DNA from: CADCWK01 sp964244115
Lineage (GTDB): Bacteria > Chloroflexota > Chloroflexia > Thermomicrobiales > UBA6265
Length of the DNA stretch: 64,000 bases
Reading direction: 5' to 3'
Assembly (NCBI GenBank): GCA_964244115.1
Contig: CAXTHM010000001.1
Location: 1-64,000, forward strand
A program made the translations under genes and the position numbers. Under the pieces are notes generated by a model. That model was not told the origin of the DNA. It ran no database searches and worked only from the letters and a program-made list of their open reading frames with translations. Positions 8,094 through 17,400 of the stretch are shown piece after piece (position 1 is the first letter of the stretch; the number at the start of each line of letters is the position of its first letter).

Positions 8094-9779
8094 GTGACCG
8101 AGGCAACGGCACCCGAGACGACCCGCATCACCGGCATCACCGACACCACCACCCACCGACTGACCGGCGGGCAGGCGCTGGTCGAGCAGCTCAGGGCCGA
8201 GGGGATCGACACCCTCTTCGCCCTGCCGGGCATCCAGCTCGACGGCCTGTTCGACGCGATCTACGACGCCGTCAGCGACGGGTGGCTGCGCGTCTTCCAC
8301 ACCCGCCACGAACAGACGACCGCCTACATGGCCGATGGCTGGGCCCGCTCGACCGGGAGGATCGGCACCTGCGTCGTCGTCCCCGGCCCGGGGCTGATGA
8401 ACGCCCTGGCCGCGCTCTCGACCGCCTACGCCGCCAATTCCCCCGTCCTCTGCATCTCCGGCCAGATCCAGTCCGACCTGATCGAGTTCGGCCGCGGCCT
8501 GCTCCACGAGATCCCGAACCAGCTCGGCATGGTCCGCTCCGCCACCAAGCACGCCGAGCGGGCGATCACGCCGGCGGAGGTGCCGGGCACCCTGAACCGG
8601 GCAATCCGGACGATGTGGGATGGCCGCGTGCGGCCGGTCGAGATCGAGGTCCCGCAGGACACGCTGTTCCAGACCGGCGACGTCCAGATCCTGCCCGGCG
8701 CCGGTGAGCGCCAGCGCCGCGCCCCGAACCCGGACGAGATCGAGGCGGCGGCCAAGCTGCTCGGCGGGGCGAAGAACCCGGTGATCTTCGCCGGCGGCGG
8801 CGTGATCTGCGCCGACGCCTCGGCCGAGCTCCAGCAGCTCGCCGAGCTGCTCCAGGCACCGGTGATCATGAGCAGCAACGGCAAGGGCGCCCTGACCTCC
8901 CGGCACCCGCTCGCCCAGCACGGTCTGGCGGCGATGGACCTCGTCCCGAAGGCGGACGTGCTGTTCGCGGTCGGGACCCGGTTCGCCGACGCCGTCACCC
9001 TGCGCTGGAAGCTCCAGCCGGGCCGGACGGTCGTCCAACTCGACATCGACGATGAGGAGGTGGGCCGCAACTACCCGGTCGCCGCCCCGATCGTCGCCGA
9101 CGCGAAGCTCGGGCTGGCCGCGCTGATCGAGCGCATCCCGAGCTACAGCGGCGCCCGGCCGGACCGGACGGCCGAGTTCGCGGCGCTCAACCGCGACATC
9201 CAGGAGCGGGTCGATGGCATCCAGCCGCAGGCCGGCTTCGCCCACGCGATCCGCTCGGAGCTGCCGGACGAGGGCATCTGGGTGTCGGAACAGACCCAGA
9301 TCGGCTACTGGGCCAACCTGGGCCTGCCGGTCTACAACCCGCGCACCTTCCTCGGCCCGAGCTACCAGGGCACCCTCGGCTACGGCTTCCCGACCGCGCT
9401 CGGCGTCCAGGTCGCCCACTGGGACACGCCGGTCGTCTCGGTCAACGGCGACGGCGGCTTCGGCTTCGCGCTGGCCGAACTCGCGACGCAGGCCCAGTTC
9501 GGCATCCCGCTGGTCAGCGTCGTCTTCGACGATGGCGCCTTCGGCAACGTCCGCCGGATCCAGCAGGAGCAGATGAACGGCCGGACGATCGCGTCCAACC
9601 TGCGGAACCCGGACTTCCGCGACCTCGCCAACGTCTTCGGCGTCACCGGTCGCCGGGCCGAGACACCCGAGCAGCTCCGGACGCACCTGCGCGAGGGCTT
9701 CGCCGCCCGAGAACCGACGCTCATCCACGTCCCGGTCCAGCCGATGCCGAACCCGTGGACGATCCTGGGTATCCGGTAG
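8094..9779 (+). CDS. Acetolactate synthase-like ThDP-dependent enzyme
   Basis: This 561-aa protein has the three-domain fold of the acetolactate synthase/benzoylformate decarboxylase superfamily. The N-terminal PYR domain holds the catalytic Glu in HTRHEQTTAYMADG (Glu73). The C-terminal PP domain holds the ThDP/Mg motif GDGGFGF at 452 and FDDGAFGN about 27 residues later. Members decarboxylate 2-oxo acids or join them to a second carbonyl. No small regulatory subunit (ilvH/N) is adjacent, so a true IlvB role is not proven, and glyoxylate carboligase or a related activity is possible. The GTG at 8094 is preferred because GAAAGGG lies 6 nt upstream. Confidence 0.88.
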   Translation: MTEATAPETTRITGITDTTTHRLTGGQALVEQLRAEGIDTLFALPGIQLDGLFDAIYDAVSDGWLRVFHTRHEQTTAYMADGWARSTGRIGTCVVVPGPGLMNALAALSTAYAANSPVLCISGQIQSDLIEFGRGLLHEIPNQLGMVRSATKHAERAITPAEVPGTLNRAIRTMWDGRVRPVEIEVPQDTLFQTGDVQILPGAGERQRRAPNPDEIEAAAKLLGGAKNPVIFAGGGVICADASAELQQLAELLQAPVIMSSNGKGALTSRHPLAQHGLAAMDLVPKADVLFAVGTRFADAVTLRWKLQPGRTVVQLDIDDEEVGRNYPVAAPIVADAKLGLAALIERIPSYSGARPDRTAEFAALNRDIQERVDGIQPQAGFAHAIRSELPDEGIWVSEQTQIGYWANLGLPVYNPRTFLGPSYQGTLGYGFPTALGVQVAHWDTPVVSVNGDGGFGFALAELATQAQFGIPLVSVVFDDGAFGNVRRIQQEQMNGRTIASNLRNPDFRDLANVFGVTGRRAETPEQLRTHLREGFAAREPTLIHVPVQPMPNPWTILGIR

Positions 9780-9851
9780 TCTCAAGTTCAGGGTCGTTGC
9801 ACGTGAGCGCGGCTTGTGCAGGCGATCGCCCCGTATGAGATCAGCGTCTGT

Positions 9852-10343
9852 TCAAGATGCGTGGCGATCGCCTCGATTAGCCGAAGGAATAGGTTTATCG
9901 AGCTCAAGTCTTCGCTCCTTAACCGTGTTTTCAATGACCGCAATGACTTGGTCCAAAGCCTCCGTTATGTCGCTCTCCCAGAACCGTAGGACGCACCAGC
10001 CAAGGGACTTTAGCCGCTCGGTTACCTCCTGGTCGCGCTCCATATTGCGTTCAATCTTGGCCACCCACCATTCGGTGCGGTTAGGAAACATCGCTGCCAT
10101 ATTGGGCAGTCCACGTCGCCGCCACGCGTTGCCGTGCCACATGTCACCGTCAATGAAGATGGCGATTTTGAGACGAGTGAAGGCGATATCCGGACGACCT
10201 TCTACTTTATGCTGGACACGATAGCGGTAGCCCAATGCATGGAGACGTCGTCGAACGGCCATTTCAGCTTTCGAGTCTTTGTTCTTCACCGTTGCCATCA
10301 TGCGCGAAGTGATAGCCGAGTCCCGCCCAGATAGTTTAACCAT
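9852..10343 (-). CDS. vsr: Very short patch repair endonuclease Vsr
   Basis: This 163-aa protein matches the Vsr family along its length. The start SRMMATVKNKDSKAEMAVRR is the typical N-terminus, RPDIAF carries the catalytic Asp, IFIDGDMWHG replaces the usual FVHGCFWHG strand, and WWVAKIERNMERD and LGWCVLRFWE follow. Vsr nicks 5' of the T in T:G mismatches formed when 5-methylcytosine deaminates. Its start overlaps the end of the cytosine methyltransferase gene by 8 bp on the same strand, which fits a dcm-vsr pair. The zinc-ligand pattern of E. coli Vsr is partly altered: the Cys-containing FVHGC is FIDGD here. AT content is higher than in the flanking metabolic genes. Confidence 0.92.
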   Translation of the reverse strand: MVKLSGRDSAITSRMMATVKNKDSKAEMAVRRRLHALGYRYRVQHKVEGRPDIAFTRLKIAIFIDGDMWHGNAWRRRGLPNMAAMFPNRTEWWVAKIERNMERDQEVTERLKSLGWCVLRFWESDITEALDQVIAVIENTVKERRLELDKPIPSANRGDRHAS

Positions 10344-11532
10344 GCGTTGAACCAGCTAGCATTGTCCTGACTCGCTCTCCTAGTAACTTGGCGAGTCGAG
10401 GCGGGACGGCATTACCAATTTGACGTATCGCTTGGGACCGTTTGCCGGAGAAGTTGTAGCGGTCTGGAAAGCTCTGCATTCGAGCGCACTCACGGACGCT
10501 CAGATATCGTAGGGAGCCGTCGTCTTGGATGATAATGTGCTCACCACCAGGATTCCCATGGGATCCTGCCTTGATGGTCTTGGCTGGCACATCCAAATCG
10601 TTACCACTATGGCCCTTATAGATCCGCGCTTCGGGAATACCCACATGGAAGGTATGGGTCTTCGACTCCTGCCCAATAACAGGGGGGGTGAGACCCATTA
10701 GCTCATCACGGACGGTCTTCCACCGCGCGGTTGACGGCTCCTGTCCTTCGTGTCGCAGAGCAGATACCCTATTGGCAACTTGGGCAGGAACCAGACGCGG
10801 GTCTAAGCCATGGTCGCGCCAATAGTCGCCCGTCACATATTGGTCCCATAGAAGCCGATCTCGCGAATGGGTGGCGGCCGGATACGACCACGACACACCG
10901 AGGTCATTACGCACCGCTACCATGATGAGCCGATAGCGGGACTGTGGGACTCCAAAGTCGGCCGCATGTAGAACGTCCTCACTGGCATTCATGGTATAGG
11001 TTCTTACCGCGTCCAGTCGGGCTGATGATTGCAAGTGCTGATTGATTCGGCGTTGATGATCCCGCCAATCCTCTTCTAATCGTGGTGCAATCTCGGGATA
11101 ATTCATCTGCAGTCGAATGTAATCTAGGTACGGGCGAAACGAGGGTCGCTTGAGACCGCGAACGTTCTCAAGGAGGACTACTTTAGGATTAAGGGATCGA
11201 ATAGCTCGAAAGACCTCTGGGAACATGTTGCGGCCATCGCGATCTGCTCGGTGGTGTCCACCCATACTGAAGGGCTGACACGGCGCTCCCGCAACGAGGA
11301 GGTCAATAGGTTGATCGATCCGGGACAGATCGAAGGCCTGAACGTCGGTCTCGAACACTGGCCACTCAAATCCGAGTCTTTCCGCGTTCACACGAAGCGT
11401 GGAGCAAGCCCATGAATCCCACTCCAGAAGCCCGAGATGGCGAAATCCCGCTTCTTCCAATCCTAGTGAAAGCCCACCACAGCCGGCGAACAGGTCGACG
11501 GCCGTCATGCTGAAGGCTGGAACGATGACCAT
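10336..11532 (-). CDS. drmMII: DNA (cytosine-5) methyltransferase, DISARM DrmMII-like
   Basis: This protein of about 398 aa contains the ordered C5-methyltransferase motifs. Motif I is DLFAGCGGLSLG near residue 13, motif IV is APCQPFS with the catalytic Cys near 85, and motif VI is ENV near 122. Motif VIII is PQSRYRLIMVAV near 196, and motif X is GNAVPP near 373. The target-recognition region lies between about 230 and 330; its specificity is unknown. It would protect host DNA from the adjacent DrmA/DrmB module and supply the substrate for Vsr repair. ATG 11532 is chosen over TTG 11535; a start at the ATG of MTAVDLFAG, 24 bp further in, is also possible. Codon use is poorer in GC than in the flanking genes. 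Confidence 0.93.
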   Translation of the reverse strand: MVIVPAFSMTAVDLFAGCGGLSLGLEEAGFRHLGLLEWDSWACSTLRVNAERLGFEWPVFETDVQAFDLSRIDQPIDLLVAGAPCQPFSMGGHHRADRDGRNMFPEVFRAIRSLNPKVVLLENVRGLKRPSFRPYLDYIRLQMNYPEIAPRLEEDWRDHQRRINQHLQSSARLDAVRTYTMNASEDVLHAADFGVPQSRYRLIMVAVRNDLGVSWSYPAATHSRDRLLWDQYVTGDYWRDHGLDPRLVPAQVANRVSALRHEGQEPSTARWKTVRDELMGLTPPVIGQESKTHTFHVGIPEARIYKGHSGNDLDVPAKTIKAGSHGNPGGEHIIIQDDGSLRYLSVRECARMQSFPDRYNFSGKRSQAIRQIGNAVPPRLAKLLGERVRTMLAGSTHG

Positions 11533-11819
11533 CAAATCATAACCTTACGCTTGATTGTAAGCTTTGAAGAGTCTTGCCTAGACGGTCCGTGGAATGCCAC
11601 CGTACTCCGTGACTTCAGCGGAAACATCCCTACTTCCCAGCTCAATTATCCTATGGACGACGATGAATTCGAGACCTCGTGACCCGATGTCAGTCCAGAT
11701 GGAGGTCACGGAGTAGTTGAAAGGGCGGTCCTCCAGATTCGTGCGGATTGCTGTCGGACATTCTCGACTCGACCGGAACGAGGCGTGAGAAGATACCCGA
11801 TACCCGGCTAGGAGGTTGC
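11533..11819. promoter_or_regulatory. Divergent intergenic region of the DISARM-like island
   Basis: This 287-bp region separates the leftward methyltransferase-vsr unit from the rightward drm unit, so both promoters should lie here. On the minus strand TACAAT (complement of 11554-11559) is a good -10 candidate about 22 bp before the methyltransferase start. AGGAGG at 11810-11815 is a strong ribosome-binding site that favours TTG 11820 as the start of the rightward unit. The region is AT-richer than intergenic DNA outside the island. Confidence 0.45.
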
Positions 11820-12845
11820 TTGGACACTGGAGAAGTGGCTGTTTCGCGAACTGAATCATCCGGAGCCAAATCGTGGTCGGACCGGCTCAAGGTTGGACCG
11901 CTTGGGAAGAACGTCCTTCCCGAGTGGTGTCGCCTTTTGCTTGAACTCGGACAGAGCATCGCTAGCAACGCCGATGAAACCATACGCACACGGCAAGTTG
12001 TTGTCTGCACAGTGCCCGCTCGGTCCTACGCGGCCCTGTTGATCGCCTCGGGAATATTGCTGGATCGGTACGAATCGATACAGAACACGAGCCCTGAGGA
12101 GCACTTCGAGTCCCTCATCGCACTACCTCCAAATACGCCCCTTATGCTGCGACCACCGGGATCTTCCACCACGACAAGTAAAGTTCGTCTGGTGGGTCAT
12201 TTGGAGAGGGGCGGCGTGGAATACATCAAGATTGAGGAGCGTAAGGGCAGGCTAAGGTTGTTGCCCAAAGATCAATGCCTAAGACTCGCGCGGGTAGAAA
12301 CGACCAACACCTCTCGCTTTGGCTCGCGACGAGATATGCGGCAAGATCTAGGTCTCCTGGAAGCGATGCTGCCTACAGAAGTGGCGTTGAGCGTTGTCTC
12401 CTCATCGAGTTTCGAATGCCTGATATTGGGGCACGCGGAGAAGAATTTGATCGAGTCGGAAGAGGGCATCTTCTCCGCTTTCGTGGATGGCACTGTAAGA
12501 ACAGGTGCCTTGCGGGATTTTGTTCGACCGGCCAATGAATCCGGGGCGCATTCCCGCACGCGCATCGATTCCGTGAGCGGTGCAAACCAAACGCTTACGG
12601 CCAATTCAGACAAACCCGCTGTCATCATCGCGGACGGCGCGACGGCGCTCTTCGCCCTGGATCACAGGTGGCGTGACCACGACCAAGTAATTGTCCTAGA
12701 TCGGTCTTCTCCACCGTTTGATGGCGCACTGGATCAGATTAATGCCAATCTCATTAGAGGGTATGACGAACTTACTTGGTTGAAGGAGCTGACAGTGCCG
12801 GCAGGTATTGAGCTAACTGGCTATGTGCAAGTGGTGCGAAGATGA
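11820..12845 (+). CDS. DrmE-like protein, N-terminal half (putative)
   Basis: This 341-aa protein has no motif I can name with certainty. Conserved-looking stretches include VPARSYAALLIASGILLDRY in the first third and, near the C-terminus, VIIADGATALFALDHRW followed by DQVIVLDRSSPPFDGALDQI. Position upstream of drmA and overall character suggest the N-terminal part of the DISARM protein DrmE, with the next gene as its C-terminal part. DrmE has no established biochemical function. No helicase, PLD (HxK) or nuclease signature is visible. TTG 11820 is chosen for the AGGAGG just upstream; GTG 11835 and TTG 11748 are alternatives. It overlaps the next gene by 4 bp (ATGA), so the products are probably made together. 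Confidence 0.6.
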   Translation: MDTGEVAVSRTESSGAKSWSDRLKVGPLGKNVLPEWCRLLLELGQSIASNADETIRTRQVVVCTVPARSYAALLIASGILLDRYESIQNTSPEEHFESLIALPPNTPLMLRPPGSSTTTSKVRLVGHLERGGVEYIKIEERKGRLRLLPKDQCLRLARVETTNTSRFGSRRDMRQDLGLLEAMLPTEVALSVVSSSSFECLILGHAEKNLIESEEGIFSAFVDGTVRTGALRDFVRPANESGAHSRTRIDSVSGANQTLTANSDKPAVIIADGATALFALDHRWRDHDQVIVLDRSSPPFDGALDQINANLIRGYDELTWLKELTVPAGIELTGYVQVVRR

Positions 12846-14476
12846 GCGAGGACCTCTGGGAGACGAGTTACCTCTATGACATCGCCCGAGATTGCACGCT
12901 AACCCTGGAAGGCGTCTACGATCGTGACTACGCCCGATTAACCGAGTTGCTGCGCGCGGTGCAGGCGCTCGAGCAAGATTCCCTGGACTCTGTCGTCAGC
13001 GATTTCTCTTACTTAACGGGCTTGTATGTCGCTCGCCAAGCGGCATCGCCATTGCCGTTCAACCACCCCGCGCAGTTAGATGGAGTCGGCCTCGAACGGC
13101 TTCGTGAACTCGCCAGGCTTGTCGGTCTTGGTTATGGTGAGCAACGACAGCTTGCGCGAGAGCTAGTCGAGCGGATCGAGCTTCTCGTTCAATCCGCTCG
13201 ACAACCACTTGGTGATCGCCTGTTGCAAATTCGACAGGAGAGCGGCAACGAGAAGCTGCTTGTGATACCGCTGGCTCGCGGTCAACTCGAACCCACAAAA
13301 TCGTGGGTTGAATATCAGGCGGCCACTGGTAACCAAGTCAAGGTCGGTGACCTGCGGTCGGTACGGGCGACCAAACGGTACGATCGCATTGTCGTCGTTG
13401 GACCCAGCCGATGGATCCGTCCCCACTCGTTCGACGCCCCGCGGTCAGGGAAGATTCATGTCTTGTCCTATCGCTGGCTATTGTTCGACACCATCGTCAG
13501 GGAGATGTCGTCGCCGAACTTCGATGGTCCGACATGGGGACAGCGAGCCAGCTTTACCGTCGTGAAGCGACTAGACCCGATCTTACCTGACTCAACGTTT
13601 ACTCCAACTCAACCGCTTACGGAATCGCGGAATCACTCTTGGACTATGAACGCGACTTATGATCGTCCTTTGGGTTCTGACGTGATCGTCCCGCGCGGCT
13701 GGGCGTTGGGCGGCGACTGGAAAGCTGCGGTTACTCGTCAACTGCACGACGCCCAAGTTGTCTCGACCGGCGCGACTGATGAAGACGACGTACTTGCCCG
13801 ACTGACGCTTCTGGCCGACAGTCACGCGACCTACCTTGAGAGCTCGGATCGTCGGATCGCTTTGACCATTGATGACGACGCGAGCGTTAGTGACCGAGCC
13901 CGACAGGTCCGAGAAACGGACGTCCTCCCAGGGATGTATCTGGTCCTTCGTACCAACGCTTCCCGTGGCTACATAGAAGATGTTGCGAACCGCCTGCTTG
14001 GCGGCGATGCCAAAAAACTGCGTCACTCCTTGGCTGAGTGGAAGCGGATCTTCCGCATTCGCACGGTCGGCATGGAGGCGGACCGGCTGTCAGGGCGATT
14101 AGGAAGCGTCAACTCAAAGCATTTAATCCAGGATGCCAAACGATGGGGGTCTCCTAATACGATCGGGCCACGAGATCGGGAGACAATGAACGCCATAGCT
14201 GATTTGCTTGGTCGATCAGCGGACGCGGATCGGTACTGGGAAGAGCTGGAATGTATCCGCGCAGCTCATGGCCAAGCTGGTCAAGAGGTCCGTCGCGCGC
14301 TGAATCGACTAATTACCCCTGATTTGGTCGAGCAGCTCAGAGAAATCGGCTTCATTTCCGTAACTCTACCCGATTTTCCAGACGTTCAACTCAGTGCTCT
14401 TCGCGTGGAAGCGAAGAGCACTGAGTTGGCTCATGTGCGGACCCTCGATCTCGAACGCCTCTTCAAACTGACATGA
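12842..14476 (+). CDS. DrmE-like protein, C-terminal half (putative)
   Basis: This is a 544-aa soluble protein. A central segment KRYDRIVVVGPSRWIRPHSF looks like a Rossmann-type strand and loop. The last third (LPGMYLVLRTNASRGYIEDV, then a helical stretch ending NTIGPRDRETMNAIADLLG) resembles the C-terminal module I associate with DrmE. It lies between its partner (ATGA overlap) and drmA (21-bp gap), so all four rightward genes probably form one operon. No phospholipase-D HxK motif is present, so it is not DrmC. The end of the gene contains a perfect 18-bp inverted repeat. The family assignment is inference; a profile search is needed to settle it. Confidence 0.6.
   Translation: MSEDLWETSYLYDIARDCTLTLEGVYDRDYARLTELLRAVQALEQDSLDSVVSDFSYLTGLYVARQAASPLPFNHPAQLDGVGLERLRELARLVGLGYGEQRQLARELVERIELLVQSARQPLGDRLLQIRQESGNEKLLVIPLARGQLEPTKSWVEYQAATGNQVKVGDLRSVRATKRYDRIVVVGPSRWIRPHSFDAPRSGKIHVLSYRWLLFDTIVREMSSPNFDGPTWGQRASFTVVKRLDPILPDSTFTPTQPLTESRNHSWTMNATYDRPLGSDVIVPRGWALGGDWKAAVTRQLHDAQVVSTGATDEDDVLARLTLLADSHATYLESSDRRIALTIDDDASVSDRARQVRETDVLPGMYLVLRTNASRGYIEDVANRLLGGDAKKLRHSLAEWKRIFRIRTVGMEADRLSGRLGSVNSKHLIQDAKRWGSPNTIGPRDRETMNAIADLLGRSADADRYWEELECIRAAHGQAGQEVRRALNRLITPDLVEQLREIGFISVTLPDFPDVQLSALRVEAKSTELAHVRTLDLERLFKLT
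14387..14428. repeat. Perfect 18-bp inverted repeat inside the DrmE-like gene end
   Basis: The arm CAACTCAGTGCTCTTCGC (14387-14404) and its exact complement (14411-14428) are separated by GTGGAA. In RNA this would be a very stable hairpin ending 48 nt before the stop codon and about 70 nt before the drmA start. It is read through as QLSALRVEAKSTELAH, so it must satisfy both coding and pairing. It may act as an attenuator or mRNA-processing site between drmE-like and drmA. Confidence 0.7.
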
Positions 14477-14497
14477 GTCCGGAAGGATGGAACGCTA

Positions 14498-17400
14498 ATG
14501 TCTACCGCCACTCGAGACCTCAACATGCGCAACCGCGCTCGCATTATCGACTCGCTTCAAGCTGAGATGGTTGGCCCACGACCGGCCGGCGCTCCCATAA
14601 CCGCTGAGACAATCGCATCGTCCATTAGCTCCGATAAGGCGAGAAAACCGCATCGTCAAGCGGAAACGGGTGAAGAGATCCTCACTGACAAGCCCACTAC
14701 CCGATACGGCGTCGGCGTGCTCTACCCACGGTCTGCGGAGGCGGAGACGACCTTCCAAACTGAAGCCAGTTCGAGTCCAGATTCCACTATGAACAATCAG
14801 GCGGTCTGGAGTGAGAAGGAAGACGAGCAACGACGTGAGCCGTTCGAATCGGGTGATCCCGATGACCTAGATCTCTCTGAAGCCAACGCCTACTCCGCGA
14901 GCAGTATGGCGATGAGCTTCCTGATTTCGACAGAAAAGGCAACCCATCTGACGATCGAAGGATCTGGCGGGCGGTACGAAGCACGCCAGATCCAGGTGCT
15001 GAAGGATGGGAAAACGTCCTATCGTCCCACATGGTGGTTACGCCGGCCGGTCCGGTTCTCTATTGTGGTTCCTGTGCGGTCATTAGTGCCTTCAGGCAGG
15101 ATCAGCAAGCACATCTTCGAACTAAGAAATCCGAATACGGAAGTTGGCGCCCAGGTGGAGGGGATCGGCGACCTCGATCTCGCGATCGAGATCTTTGCGC
15201 GGCCGGGCCGCACATCACAAGGTTCGCTCCTGCTCACCGTCTGCTTGGTCAACCACTCCGTAGATCAGGGACGCGGCAAGAACGACCCGTGGTGTCTCTT
15301 TCAGTCTTTCTTTTCCGCTCGTATAGTCAGCGACGACGCGACCGAAGGCATCCTCCCGTACCCGGCCCAGGAACGGATGGATCCCGCCGACAAGGCGACG
15401 AGGGAGGAAGAGGCGAGTCTTGACCTGCTCTATCGCGATCGGCGGGTGTTCGCCACGGGTCACGGATGCTCAGCGGATTGGGATCGAGAGGATGGCGAGA
15501 TCCGGGCACGATCAATTTCAGCCCTATCCTTTCCGACGGCCCGCACACAAGGCTTGACGCCAAATCTGGTCGATAAAGACGGAGTGAAGATCGACGCATC
15601 CATGGCCGTCCTGTCACGGCTTGGCGATGACCCGTCGAGCTGGGCAAGCCTTGAGCGGCTCGTTTCGGCCTACAATACTTGGATCGCCGACACCAAAGCA
15701 TCGGTGCCAGGCCTTGGCTTGACTCCTCGACAACGGGAGGCCGCTGAGCGCAACATCGCTGGCTGTGAGACCGCTGCGGTCAGGATCGCTGAGGGTATTC
15801 AATATCTTCGCGACGATGATACCGCCCGACGAGCCTTCCGCCTGGCGAACCAGGCTATGGACTTGCAGCAGTCCGCCTCAGTCCTACCGGCTCGTACACC
15901 GACGATCGCGGCTGACACTGGCAAAATCGAGTTCGACGCGCCCTATGGCGGGCCGGATCAGAACGAGATTTCTCCGGGATCGTGGCGGGCGTTCCAGATC
16001 GGCTTCCTACTGGCTTCTGTCCGATCGACCGTCGAAGCGGACGACCCCGATCACGACGCGGTCGAGTTGATTTGGTTTCCCACGGGAGGTGGCAAAACCG
16101 AAGCCTATCTTGGCCTCGCCGCGTTCTCCATGTTCCACCGGCGATTGACCGATCCACGGGACGCTGGGGTCAGCGTCCTCATGCGCTACACCCTGAGGCT
16201 CCTTACGACCCAACAGTTTGAGCGCGCGAGCAGTCTGCTGTGCGCCATGGAATACCTGCGACGCGAACAGCCACAGTCGTTGGGCGACACCGCGTTCTCC
16301 ATCGGTATCTGGGTTGGTGGAGGAGCGACGCCAAACCGCCGTAGAGACGCGTTAGCAGCGAAGAAGCGACTGGAATCAGGCGAACGAGGCGCGACTGGTT
16401 TTGTACTTGAGCGATGCCCATGGTGTGGCGCTGGTCTCACGCCAGTCGAACATGCTTCAAAGAAAAAGACGGATCGGTGGAAGGTCCCTGCGCTCTACAT
16501 TTCGAACGCGGGAGCTGGGGGCTCAACAGTCTTCCTTCGCTGTCCTGATATCAGTTGCGTATTCAGCGATCACCTGCCGGTGTACGTAACAGACGATGAC
16601 ATCTATGCGCTCCGACCGTCTTTGGTAATCGGAACGATCGACAAGTTTGCGGGGCTTGCCTGGAAGATAGAACCGCGAGCCCTCTTTGGTCTGGACGAAG
16701 GTGGACAGCGACGGATATCGCCACCGCGACTGATCATTCAAGACGAGTTGCATCTGATCTCGGGGCCATTGGGATCGATCGCTGGCCTCTATGAGTCGGT
16801 CATCGAAGACCTCTGTATGGACCGTCGCGGAGGGGTCCCTGTGCGACCCAAGATCGTCGCTTCCACAGCCACGATCCGACGGTCAAGTCAGCAGGTCAGA
16901 GCGCTCTATGCTCGCGACAAGGTGCATCTCTTCCCTCCCTCTGGGATCGACGTCGACGATTCGTTCTTCGCCAAGAAGGACCACGATGACCCGGGGAAAA
17001 TCTACGTTGGTATCCATGCCCCAAGTCTTGGTTCTGTCCAAACCCAGTGGTTACGCACTTTCGCGGCCCTACACCAGGCGCCGCAGGCGCTGACCGAGGA
17101 AGACCGGGACCCATGGTGGACGAACCTAGGGTTCTTCAACAGCATCCGGGAAATGGGAACGGCGCATACGCTCTACGACACGGACGTCCGTGACTACCTC
17201 AAGGTGACGTGGAATCGCATGGGGTTAGAAGGATCCGAATGTCGTTGGCTCAACTCGATCCAAGAGCTGACAGGTGGCATGTCCAGCGATCTGATGAAAG
17301 ACACGATGCGGACCCTCAACGCGCCTTACCGGGGAAAGACCACGGCCTCCGTCGACGTGTGCCTGGCTTCAAATGTGATCGAGGTCGGTGTGGACATCCA

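Noticed and set aside
11578..11709. A 43-aa minus-strand frame between the divergent island operons
   Set aside because: Some residues look protein-like, but no start with a good ribosome-binding site and no known family.
13592..14026. A 144-aa frame antisense to the DrmE-like C-terminal gene
   Set aside because: No motif and poor codon bias; the plus-strand gene explains the region.
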